A stretch of DNA of 64,000 nucleotides from Soehngenia longivitae. Lineage in GTDB: Bacteria; Bacillota; Clostridia; Tissierellales; Tissierellaceae. The first letter of the stretch is position 1. Each line of letters opens with the position of its first letter. Location of the stretch: NCBI RefSeq assembly GCF_004684055.1, contig NZ_SRIB01000010.1, positions 1 through 64,000 on the forward strand, in the 5' to 3' direction. The notes beneath the pieces are model-generated. The model was given only the letters and a program-made list of their open reading frames with translations, did no database searches and was not told the DNA's origin. Shown in pieces: positions 55,536-63,218 of the stretch. The translations under genes and the position numbers were made by a program.

Positions 55536-57086
55536 TTACATGATTCGATCTATCTCAGTAATTCTTCTTTTAATGGGATCAAACAGCTTCTCTTTATCTA
55601 TTCCAATTTCTTTTTTAGATATTATATCTAAAGCGATTTTTGCTCCCATATCCATTCCTTGGCATCCTGCCAATAAAATTATATCACCTTTTTGAACTTC
55701 GTCTATTGCTTTTTTAATAGCGTCATAAAGTGTATCATGAATTTCTAATGGAATTCCCGCATTTAAAATTTCTTCTCTGAAAACTTCTTCTTCAATTGGC
55801 TTTACTTCATCTTTTTTTGTCACGTTTCCAACGCTTCTAGTGGCAATGATCTTTTCTATGCCTAATTTATCTTTCCATGATATTAAAGCTTTTGCATTTT
55901 CTCTATTTACTGTTGGCCCTCTATTTCCCCTTATTGCGTAAACAATGTGAAATTTATTTTTATCCATATAGCTAATGCTTTCAAGTGTGGAGTTGATATT
56001 TTTTAGGTTGGCAAAGTGATCGTCTATTATTATATAATCGCCTTCGTAAATAAATTCAAATCTCCTTTCCACACCCTTAAATTCTTTAAGTGTCTTTATG
56101 ATGATTTCTTTTTCTACTCCAAAAGCGAGGGCAATACATATACTCGCCATAGCATTTTCGATTGAATGGTATCCTGGAATATTTAGTTCAACATCAAATT
56201 CATCTTTTCCGATATTTACATTTTTAAATTTAATGTCTTCATCAATGATTACTCTAAATTTTGCCCTGCCACCTACTAATTCTATATTTTTACATGAAAC
56301 ATCAGCTTTGTTGCCATTTATAGAGAAAGTTATTACATCAGCTCTTGTATTGTATTTAAGTGATGAAATCATATCATAATCGATATTTAATATTGCAACT
56401 GCTTCTTCTTTTACATTTTTAATTAAACTTGATTTTGCCATCCAATAGTTTTTGAAACTACCATGTTGGTCAATATGTTCTCTAGCCAAATTTGCGAAAG
56501 AAACTATGTCATAATCAACATCAGCAACTCTATTAAGTTCCAGAGCTGAAGATGAAACTTCCATAACACATGTATCAATATTATTTTTGTGCATATTATA
56601 GAATTTTTCTTGTAAATCAAGGCTTTCAGGGGTTGTCAATTCAGCTATTTCTATTTTATCCCCTATTTTATTCATTACACTTCCTATCAGCCCGGTTTTG
56701 ATATCCGTATTTCTTAATATTGTCTCTACTAAAAAAGAAGTTGTTGTTTTTCCATTTGTTGCTGTTATTCCAATTACTTTCATCTTTTTTGTTGGAGAGT
56801 TATAAAATATGTCGCTTATCAAAGACAGTGCTCTTCGCGAGTCTTTAACCTTTATTTGCATAATATTTACATCAACAAATTCTTCCACGATTGCAGCTTT
56901 TGCACCATTGTTTAAGGCATCTTCTATATATTTATGTCCATCGGTTATAAAACCTTTTATTGCAACATATATTGAATTTAAAGTTGCTTTTTTAGAATGA
57001 TATGCAATGCTCTTTATTTCAAAATCCTCTTTAAAATTTCTAATCTCATAATGCTCTATTTGATGAACCAATTCAGAAATTAACAT
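55536..57086 (-). CDS. divergent MurE-like Mur ligase
   Basis: This 516-residue protein has the three-domain Mur ligase plan: N-terminal UDP-sugar domain (1-95), ATP domain with ITATNGKTTT (108-116), TTPESLDL (151-158), MEVSSSAL (175-182) and MAKSS with Lys218 (the carbamylated-Lys position), and a C-terminal domain (about 335-516). Key MurE marks are altered: the His of MEVSSHAL is Ser180, the DYAHTP box reads DDHFANL (355-361), and the amino-acid-binding DNPR box reads TRSVGN (416-421). It could add an unusual amino acid to the wall peptide or act on another substrate. It is 8 nt from the ATP-grasp gene. Confidence 0.82.
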   Translation of the reverse strand: MLISELVHQIEHYEIRNFKEDFEIKSIAYHSKKATLNSIYVAIKGFITDGHKYIEDALNNGAKAAIVEEFVDVNIMQIKVKDSRRALSLISDIFYNSPTKKMKVIGITATNGKTTTSFLVETILRNTDIKTGLIGSVMNKIGDKIEIAELTTPESLDLQEKFYNMHKNNIDTCVMEVSSSALELNRVADVDYDIVSFANLAREHIDQHGSFKNYWMAKSSLIKNVKEEAVAILNIDYDMISSLKYNTRADVITFSINGNKADVSCKNIELVGGRAKFRVIIDEDIKFKNVNIGKDEFDVELNIPGYHSIENAMASICIALAFGVEKEIIIKTLKEFKGVERRFEFIYEGDYIIIDDHFANLKNINSTLESISYMDKNKFHIVYAIRGNRGPTVNRENAKALISWKDKLGIEKIIATRSVGNVTKKDEVKPIEEEVFREEILNAGIPLEIHDTLYDAIKKAIDEVQKGDIILLAGCQGMDMGAKIALDIISKKEIGIDKEKLFDPIKRRITEIDRIM

Positions 57087-57094
57087 ATCTACAC

Positions 57095-58273
57095 CTACTT
57101 GATAATTTTTTTAATTGCTTTATTAAATAATATATACAAATAATTAAATGCTGGCATTGGATCAGATATACTCCAAATAGCCGGTGCTTTCTTTCTAAAT
57201 AAAGATTTAAATACATCTAACCTAGTCAGTTGGCCATTTTTTATATAATCTCTTATAGCTAGTTTATCTTCAAAAAAATAGCGGAATACATATCCAGTAT
57301 CATAATCGATAACTTTTGGTGAAAGGTTGTCATTAACCATATCCTTGTATTGAATGTAAGGGAAGTTAAGCCCAGATTTATACAATAGATTATTTAGATT
57401 TGTAGTTCTCGTATTTATTTCAATTAAATAAAATTTACCAGTTTTTTCATCTTTTTTAAATTCAATTTCTCCAAAGCCTCTATAGCCTATTTTCTCAATA
57501 AATGGAATCCCGATATCTGCCAATTCTTTTACATATTTTTGTTCAGTATATACACTCGCTCCAAAGTTTATTGGAAATTGTCTAAGCTTTCTGCATGTAG
57601 TCCAGTGTGTTACTTTTCCTTGCTTGTCAACGTAAAAATCAAAAGTGTACATGTGATCGTCAAATCCAGGTATTATTCTTTGTACAAATACTTCAATTTG
57701 TTTATTTCTTGCTTTCTCAATAGAGTCTTCAAGCTCTTTGATATTGGTACAGTAAAATATCTTCTTTCTAAATTCATTCACAAATTTTGGTGAGTCAGTT
57801 GGTTTTACGATGCATGGAAACCCTATCATTTCAACAACTTTTTCTTTAAAGTTCGGATCATCTATATCCACAGTTTCAGGCACTAGCACATTGTTTTGTT
57901 GTGCTAATTTAATCAGGCTTTCTTTCTTCATCACCTCTGTCCATAAACCTTTTTTTACCATAGGAATTAGGTAATATTTTTTCAATATATCTAAGTTTTC
58001 ATCTATGAATTCAGCATATGGGTCTGCAGATGGATATAAAACTGGCTTTTCAGATTCATTCTTTGCGATTTCAATAAGCTTATCTAAATAAGCTTCTTTT
58101 TCAGTTTTAAAATTCGGTGCTTCTATATGCTCATTAAGATACTTTGATTTTGAGCCATAAGTATCCTTCTGAGTATAATCTATTGCAATAGTATGTATTT
58201 TCTCTCTTCCTAGACACCTTATGATACTAAGCCCTATATAATAATTTGTCCCTAATATAACTGCTTTATTCAT
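57095..58273 (-). CDS. ATP-grasp amino-acid ligase-like protein
   Basis: The 392-residue protein has an N-terminal Rossmann-like domain (AVILGTNYYIGLSIIRCLG, 4-22) and an ATP-grasp domain (about 120-310) with FPCIVKPTDSPKF, VQRIIPGFDDHMYTFDFYVD, GFGEIEFKKDEKTGKFYLIEIN and INTRTTN holding the Mg-binding Glu and Asn. The layout resembles the carboxylate-amine ligase group that includes the D-aspartate ligase of enterococci, as I remember it. It probably forms an amide bond with ATP. The adjacent MurE-like gene and the Asp/Glu racemase at 49884 suggest a wall-peptide role, which is inference. It is followed by the MurE-like gene after 8 nt. Confidence 0.82.
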   Translation of the reverse strand: MNKAVILGTNYYIGLSIIRCLGREKIHTIAIDYTQKDTYGSKSKYLNEHIEAPNFKTEKEAYLDKLIEIAKNESEKPVLYPSADPYAEFIDENLDILKKYYLIPMVKKGLWTEVMKKESLIKLAQQNNVLVPETVDIDDPNFKEKVVEMIGFPCIVKPTDSPKFVNEFRKKIFYCTNIKELEDSIEKARNKQIEVFVQRIIPGFDDHMYTFDFYVDKQGKVTHWTTCRKLRQFPINFGASVYTEQKYVKELADIGIPFIEKIGYRGFGEIEFKKDEKTGKFYLIEINTRTTNLNNLLYKSGLNFPYIQYKDMVNDNLSPKVIDYDTGYVFRYFFEDKLAIRDYIKNGQLTRLDVFKSLFRKKAPAIWSISDPMPAFNYLYILFNKAIKKIIK

Positions 58274-58300
58274 TTAGATTTCACTCCTTAAAAACACTTT

Positions 58301-58321
58301 CCCAAACAAATTATGTTTGGG
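58301..58321 (-). terminator. weak hairpin after the DUF5317 gene
   Basis: A 7-bp stem (CCCAAAC with GTTTGGG, arms 58301-58307 and 58315-58321) with a 7-nt loop spans the stop codon. On the minus strand AAAGTGTTTTT follows, so termination would be weak at most. Confidence 0.45.
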
Positions 58322-58871
58322 ATTGGTCAGATAACATCTCTCTTTGAAAAAACATAAAAACGCCAGCCATAATAAATAAATCCCCAATGCTCAATATTTT
58401 GGGCAATGGATAAGGCTTTGGGATATATATGATATCTGCTAGTAAAAATAATTTTGTATCTTCATCTGCTTTTATATGTATTATATCATATTCTCTTTCT
58501 TCAATTACATTTTCGTTTATATTCAAATCAGGTGGAAAATAAACTGGCATTTTCCCACCGTTTGCCATTATTACTACAAAATTTAAAACTATCCCTATTA
58601 AAAATAATTTCATATATATTTTTTTAATGTTCATCAATGAAGTAACTATCATCAAAATATAGCTTAATGCAATAAGGTAGTAGGAGAAATTAACTATAAA
58701 TTTTTTAATTGTTAAACTATCACCATTATTTAATAATCCCATGAAACCTTGTATGAGAAAAGCAGCTATGAACAAAAAATACCCTTTGAAATTTACATTG
58801 ATAAGATTATTGAATTTTCCGCCTCTAATTTTTGCTATTGCAATCGATAAAAAGGAAGGTTCTAGGAACAT
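58311..58871 (-). CDS. DUF5317 family membrane protein
   Basis: This 186-residue protein has an N-terminal segment FLEPSFLSIAIAKIRGGKFNNL and about four to five hydrophobic helices (near 28-44, 63-83, 88-106 and 160-175), with MANGGKMPVYFP near 104-115. It fits the uncharacterised DUF5317 family, common in Clostridia. No function is known. It starts 1 nt after the HD-GYP stop, with the ribosome binding site inside that gene, so the two are probably translated together. Confidence 0.8.
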   Translation of the reverse strand: MFLEPSFLSIAIAKIRGGKFNNLINVNFKGYFLFIAAFLIQGFMGLLNNGDSLTIKKFIVNFSYYLIALSYILMIVTSLMNIKKIYMKLFLIGIVLNFVVIMANGGKMPVYFPPDLNINENVIEEREYDIIHIKADEDTKLFLLADIIYIPKPYPLPKILSIGDLFIMAGVFMFFQREMLSDQSQT

Positions 58872-58872
58872 A

Positions 58873-60129
58873 TTACACCTGAGTATTCATTTTATTAATC
58901 ATATTTATAAAAGCATCAACTAATCTTGGATCAAACTGTGTTCCCTTGTATTTTTTTAGCTCTTCTATTGCCATTTCTTTTGTCAATGCTTTTCTATAAG
59001 GCCTATCTGTCGTCATAGCATCATAGGAATCTGCTATCATCAAAATACTCGCTTCAATAGGTATTTCTTCGCCTTTTAACCCGTCTGGATATCCAGAGCC
59101 ATCATATTTTTCATGGTGATGTCGGACAATTTTTGTGACATCATTTAAAAAATGAACTTTTCCAATAATCTCTGCTCCTATAGTAGGGTGTTTCATAATG
59201 ATTTCATATTCTTCTTGTGTCAATTTCCCAGCTTTATTCAAAATTTCATCTTTAATTCCAATCTTTCCAATATCGTGAAGCACAGCTGCAGTTCTTATGT
59301 TCTCAATGCTGTCAAAAGACAGATGATATTCTTTTGCTAAATTTACTGCAAGTTCTTCTACCCTATTAGCATGGCCACTGGTATAAGAATCTTTTGCCTC
59401 TACAGCTTTATTTAGTGCTTCGATAGTAGATATGTATAAATTTCTCATCTCTATATACAGTTTAAAGGAGTACCTTGCGAGCATAAGCGGTCCAAAGAAC
59501 AAAATTACTGCTCCATATCCATAGCTTAAAAAAGCAAGTGCTATTATTATCCCTATTGTTCCTACAGCTAAAGCATTTGGAAACAACCCTCTAATGTTTC
59601 CAATCCAAGTGTTAACAAATGATGTATTCGTAGACAATGCTAGATAGCCTGATAAAACAATAGTGTTAAAAGCCACTCCTACTATCATAATCAATATAGT
59701 TGGTGCAAGTGAAAAATCTCCTATTTTACCATTGAAAGCAATATATATCAAACCCATAGTACCAGAAACCAACACACTTTGAACTACATTAAACAAGGTT
59801 TTATACACTGGCAGATTAAACAAATGTACATATCCTCTGCCTTCGATTTTAGGAAATCTAAATAGTACTCCTAGTGACGTAGTAGTAGCAGCTAATAATG
59901 GGCCTCCGATTATCACAGTAGCTACATTAATCGCATATCCAACAGAAACCCCGACAGCATTGTTTGGCATGGGAATTAGTAAAGATTCAACTGCAATGGA
60001 CAATAAAGTCCAAAACACAAATAAAAAAATATTATCCATTTTATAATTTGTAAAAATATAAATATATAAACTCGCAGCCAATACAGTTAATACCGATAGA
60101 TAAATTTTGGTTTTAAGATTTAGCTTCAT
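58873..60129 (-). CDS. membrane HD-GYP domain protein, probable cyclic-di-nucleotide phosphodiesterase
   Basis: The 418-residue protein has about seven or eight membrane helices (about 8-230) and a C-terminal HD-GYP domain (about 235-410): SGHANRVEELA, VLHDIGKIGI (His285, Asp286), HPTIGAEII, RHHHEKYDGSGYPDG with G-Y-P at 346-348. Such domains hydrolyse c-di-GMP or related dinucleotides; activity here is inferred from intact motifs. The ATG at 60129 with GGAGG five bases upstream is preferred over a start 33 bases earlier. A small peptide gene lies 37 bases upstream. Confidence 0.93.
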   Translation of the reverse strand: MKLNLKTKIYLSVLTVLAASLYIYIFTNYKMDNIFLFVFWTLLSIAVESLLIPMPNNAVGVSVGYAINVATVIIGGPLLAATTTSLGVLFRFPKIEGRGYVHLFNLPVYKTLFNVVQSVLVSGTMGLIYIAFNGKIGDFSLAPTILIMIVGVAFNTIVLSGYLALSTNTSFVNTWIGNIRGLFPNALAVGTIGIIIALAFLSYGYGAVILFFGPLMLARYSFKLYIEMRNLYISTIEALNKAVEAKDSYTSGHANRVEELAVNLAKEYHLSFDSIENIRTAAVLHDIGKIGIKDEILNKAGKLTQEEYEIIMKHPTIGAEIIGKVHFLNDVTKIVRHHHEKYDGSGYPDGLKGEEIPIEASILMIADSYDAMTTDRPYRKALTKEMAIEELKKYKGTQFDPRLVDAFINMINKMNTQV

Positions 60130-60144
60130 AAAATCCTCCATATA

Positions 60145-60158
60145 TAAAATGCCGGCTA
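60145..60158. repeat. left copy of a 14-bp inverted repeat
   Basis: TAAAATGCCGGCTA is the reverse complement of the sequence at 60337-60350. The two copies flank the small peptide gene and its leader. Confidence 0.7.
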
Positions 60159-60166
60159 TCAATTTA

Positions 60167-60244
60167 CTAGATTAAAGTGAAATTCGCGCCTGCTGCTAGA
60201 GCAAGTGCTAAAACGCTTAACAACATAGTTGCGATTTTTTTCAT
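60167..60244 (-). CDS. putative small hydrophobic/signal-like peptide, 25 aa
   Basis: An ATG at 60244 is preceded by AAGGAGG with a 9-nt spacer, as strong a ribosome binding site as that of any gene here. The frame encodes 25 residues: MKKIATMLLSVLALALAAG then ANFTLI and a stop. It looks like a bare signal peptide: two lysines, a hydrophobic core and an Ala-x-Ala region that signal peptidase could cut to release a short peptide such as AGANFTLI. It is uncharacterised. It could be a signalling peptide, a leader peptide for the HD-GYP gene, or a small membrane peptide. Confidence 0.5.
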   Translation of the reverse strand: MKKIATMLLSVLALALAAGANFTLI

Positions 60245-60304
60245 CGAATATAGCCTCCTTCATAGAGTACTCTGCTCATCCGCTAGTTAAGCATGCTATA
60301 TTCG
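60245..60304 (-). promoter_or_regulatory. leader hairpin around the peptide ribosome binding site
   Basis: CGAATATAGC (minus strand 60304-60295) pairs perfectly over 10 bp with GCTATATTCG (60254-60245). The 3' arm is exactly the stretch between GGAGG and the ATG, so pairing would mask initiation. The 40-nt loop holds the palindrome AGAGTACTCT (60264-60273) and most of the Shine-Dalgarno. Confidence 0.6.
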
Positions 60305-60336
60305 CTTCGCTATTTTTTATTATCTTCGCTTCATTT

Positions 60337-60350
60337 TAGCCGGCATTTTA
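60337..60350. repeat. right copy of the 14-bp inverted repeat
   Basis: TAGCCGGCATTTTA, reverse complement of 60145-60158, lies 3 bases after the stop of the unknown conserved gene. Together with the left copy it bounds a segment of about 206 bp. Confidence 0.7.
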
Positions 60351-60352
60351 GG

Positions 60353-60966
60353 CTATTTTGTTAAAAATCTGTTGATCGAATCTAAAGTAGCTTTTGCAAC
60401 AGAAAGATAATAATCATTTTTTACTACACTAGAGCCTGATAGTATGATTTCTTGCCCATTTATTAGACTTGAAACTAAAACTACAACAACTTGTACACTA
60501 GCAATCATTAAATTTCTTATATCTTCTACAATAAACAAATCATTTATTCCAAGGGAATCTTCAACAGCCATTACTGTTGCTTCAGCAAGCATTCTTTCTA
60601 TATTTCTGTTTGAGTTAATACCTGATTTAGAGGCAACAAACTCCTCATCAGCTTTAAGAATGCTAACCTTTACGTTGGCTTTGTTCCCAGATGTTTCTTT
60701 TGAAATTCCGTTTAATTTTAATCTAGGTTTTATCTTTCTAATATCTATATCATCTAATTGAGCAATGCTGATTTTTCTGTGATCTATCTTGTAATCAAAA
60801 TTTGCTAATAGGACTGATTCAACATCCCTCGCAATTTGCTTAGGATTTCGTATTCCATTGGAAACAATATGGATTTCTTCAATCTGGTTTGCCTCTCCAA
60901 TTATTATTTTACTTGAAATCACAGAATCGATTTGTTGTAAATTTTCTTCAATAATCTTATGATCCA
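60353..60966 (-). CDS. conserved protein of unknown function
   Basis: I do not recognise a named family for this 204-residue soluble protein. The N-terminal part has IEEIHIVSNGIRNPKQIARDVESVL-type residues near 30-50 and YKIDHRKISIAQLDD near 58-72; the C-terminal part (about 95-204) has the repeating pattern MLAEATVMAVEDSLG, VQVVVVLVSSLING and VAKATLDSINRFL, a compact alpha/beta look. Similar two-part proteins occur in other Firmicutes, as I recall, without a function. The ATG ends at about 60967, after GGGGG; start coordinate is uncertain by a base. It is upstream of the peptide and HD-GYP genes on the same strand. Confidence 0.75.
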
Positions 60967-61013
60967 TATTATCCCCCACTATTAAGAATTTAGTGACAAT
61001 TCACCATATATTG

Positions 61014-61042
61014 ATAATACCATTTATGGCGTTGTTTTTCAA
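61014..61042 (-). promoter_or_regulatory. promoter of the unknown gene and HD-GYP unit
   Basis: On the minus strand TTGAAA (61037-61042) and TATTAT (61014-61019) are 17 nt apart, close to SigA consensus, just after the LacI gene terminator. Confidence 0.7.
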
Positions 61043-61053
61043 TAAAATTAATT

Positions 61054-61084
61054 AAAAGCTCTCATTTTAAAAACGAGAGCTTTT
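61054..61084 (-). terminator. terminator of the LacI regulator gene
   Basis: A 10-bp stem (AAAAGCTCTC with GAGAGCTTTT, arms 61054-61063 and 61075-61084, 11-nt loop) spans the stop codon and ends in UUUU on the minus strand. Confidence 0.85.
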
Positions 61085-62104
61085 GCTTGATGAAGACCTT
61101 CTTATGTGTATTGTATGAGGAACTATTTTTCTTTTTACTTTTCCTTCTTGCATATATTCAATCAATATTTTAACTGCTTCTTCTCCTAATGTATCTGCAT
61201 GTATATCAACTGATGTAATCGGTATCTGAAATTGTCTAGAAAGTATACTGTTGTTAAAGCTTGCTACGGCAACTTCATCTGGTATTTTTATGTCTTTTTC
61301 TAATAAATATCTAACTACACCAAAAGCTACTAAATCGTCTGTGGCAAGGATTGCATCTGGATTGATTTTATTCTCAAATAAATACTTTGCATAAGTATAT
61401 CCTGTTTTTTCATCAAAATCGCCTGTATAAATCAAATTTTCATCTAGCTTACATTGAGTTTCTATCAGGGCTTTTTCATAACCTTTTATTCTATGAACAG
61501 TGGCTATCAAATTTTTATCACCTGCTATGATAGCTATTTTTTTCTTTCCTTCATCTATTAAATGTTTAGTTAACTCATATGAAGCGGTTATATTGTCGTT
61601 ATCAACATGATTAAAAATCTGTTTATCATCTAATGGAGATCCTATTACGCAAAATGGGAAATTAATTTCTCTTAGATATTTTATCGCATTGTCATTAACT
61701 CTACTTGTCATTAGAATTACTCCATCGATTTTTGATGCGCTAATTAGTTTCCTCATAGAGTCTATTTCGTCTTCTCCGCCTTGAAATGTTGCTAAAAGCA
61801 CATCATAAGAACATACAGTAGCACCCCTTACAATTCCTCTTAAAGCCTCCTGAAAGAAAGGATTTAATAAAGTTTCTCCTGGCCTTACAGGCATGATAAG
61901 CCCGATTGTATTAGATGTCTTATTAGCTAAAGACCTTGCAATAGCATTAGGATAATAGCCTAATTCATTCATACAGTATTTTACACGTTTTGCAGTTTCT
62001 TCACTTATTCTAGGGCTATTGGATATTACTCTTGATACTGTGGAAGGCGAAACATTGGCCATCTTAGCAACATCTTTTATAGTAGTTCTCTTAATGCTTT
62101 GCAT
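61067..62104 (-). CDS. LacI-family transcriptional regulator
   Basis: The 345 residues have the LacI helix-turn-helix and hinge at the N-terminus (TIKDVAKMANVSPSTVSRVI, 8-27, then YYPNAIARSLA) and a periplasmic-binding-like sugar domain (about 62-345; NTIGLIMPVRPGETLLNPFF, DGVILMTSR, ATDDLVAFGVVRYL). It probably represses the ABC sugar transporter encoded just upstream, whose operon it ends. The sugar is unknown, and I could not identify an operator because the promoter lies outside the window. Confidence 0.94.
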   Translation of the reverse strand: MQSIKRTTIKDVAKMANVSPSTVSRVISNSPRISEETAKRVKYCMNELGYYPNAIARSLANKTSNTIGLIMPVRPGETLLNPFFQEALRGIVRGATVCSYDVLLATFQGGEDEIDSMRKLISASKIDGVILMTSRVNDNAIKYLREINFPFCVIGSPLDDKQIFNHVDNDNITASYELTKHLIDEGKKKIAIIAGDKNLIATVHRIKGYEKALIETQCKLDENLIYTGDFDEKTGYTYAKYLFENKINPDAILATDDLVAFGVVRYLLEKDIKIPDEVAVASFNNSILSRQFQIPITSVDIHADTLGEEAVKILIEYMQEGKVKRKIVPHTIHIRRSSSSKSSRF

Positions 62105-62119
62105 TATATCTTCATCCCT

Positions 62120-63205
62120 TTAATTAATTCTCATAGTAGTTTCTGTATCAAAAAAATGAATAGCATTTATATCAAATCCAAATTTGTGTACTTCTCCCTC
62201 ATTGTACTCATAATGTCCTGGTGTAGATATCACTAAATCGGAACCATCCGATAATTTAGCATGAAGTATTTTCTCTTTACCAAGCATTTCAACTACTTCT
62301 ATAGTCGCTGTAAAAGTATCTCCAAATTCCCCACCACTCTCAAATCTTTCAGGTCTTATACCTATTGAAACATTTTTATTTTCATATTTCTCTAAAACAA
62401 TTTTATCTTCTTTAGATGGAGTGAGTATGATTGTCTCATTCTTTGATATGAATTTACCCTCTTTATATATTCCATCTATAATATTCATTGTAGGCGATCC
62501 AATGAATTTAGCAACAAAAATATTACTTGGTTTATTGTAAAAATCATCAGGCTTACCTACTTGCTGAATCTTACCCTTGTCTAGTAAAACAATCTTAGTA
62601 GCCATAGTCATGGCTTCGGTTTGATCATGTGTTACATATATAGATGTCGTGCCTAATTGCTTGTGAATTTTTACAAGCTCAACTCTCATATGTTCTCTTA
62701 ACTTAGCATCTAAATTTGACAATGGCTCATCCATCAAAAATACTTTAGGGTTTCTAACAATCGCTCTACCTAATGCAACTCTTTGCCTTTGCCCCCCTGA
62801 AATATCTGCAGGCTTAGCATAAAGATAATCTTCAATTTGCAAAAGTTTTGCTGCAGATCTTACTCTCTCATCAATGATTTTTTTACTCTCTTTTCGCATT
62901 GTCAATGAAAATGCCATATTGTCGTAAACTGTCATATGAGGGTATAGAGCATATGATTGAAATACCATTGCAATATCCCTATCTTTAGGTGGTACTGTAT
63001 TTACTCTCCTACCATCAAATAAGAGATCCCCCTCAGTTATAGAATTGAGGCCTGCAATCATCCTCAAAAGAGTAGTTTTACCACAACCAGATGGCCCCAA
63101 AATTACACAAAATTCTTTATCTTCAATATCTAGATTTATATCCCTTAAAGTGAAATCTTCTCTGCCTTCGTATTTTTTACCTATATTTTTAAGTTCTACT
63201 TTCAT
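62120..63205 (-). CDS. sugar ABC transporter ATPase, MsmK/UgpC type
   Basis: The 361 residues show Walker A GPSGCGKTT near 38-46, the Q-loop MVFQSYALYPHMTVYDN, the signature DISGGQRQRVALGRAI near 134-149, Walker B VFLMDEPLSNLDAKLR and the switch His in VTHDQTEAM, followed by a regulatory TOBE domain (about 240-361). These ATPases often serve several sugar importers. It is 13 nt downstream of the permease gene and 15 nt upstream of the lacI gene. Confidence 0.95.
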   Translation of the reverse strand: MKVELKNIGKKYEGREDFTLRDINLDIEDKEFCVILGPSGCGKTTLLRMIAGLNSITEGDLLFDGRRVNTVPPKDRDIAMVFQSYALYPHMTVYDNMAFSLTMRKESKKIIDERVRSAAKLLQIEDYLYAKPADISGGQRQRVALGRAIVRNPKVFLMDEPLSNLDAKLREHMRVELVKIHKQLGTTSIYVTHDQTEAMTMATKIVLLDKGKIQQVGKPDDFYNKPSNIFVAKFIGSPTMNIIDGIYKEGKFISKNETIILTPSKEDKIVLEKYENKNVSIGIRPERFESGGEFGDTFTATIEVVEMLGKEKILHAKLSDGSDLVISTPGHYEYNEGEVHKFGFDINAIHFFDTETTMRIN

Positions 63206-63218
63206 TGTATAATTCCCC

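Noticed and set aside
60130-60352. A c-di-GMP riboswitch in front of the HD-GYP gene
   Set aside because: I could not find the conserved GEMM-type core or its tetraloop-receptor parts; the structure seen is a simple hairpin around a ribosome binding site.
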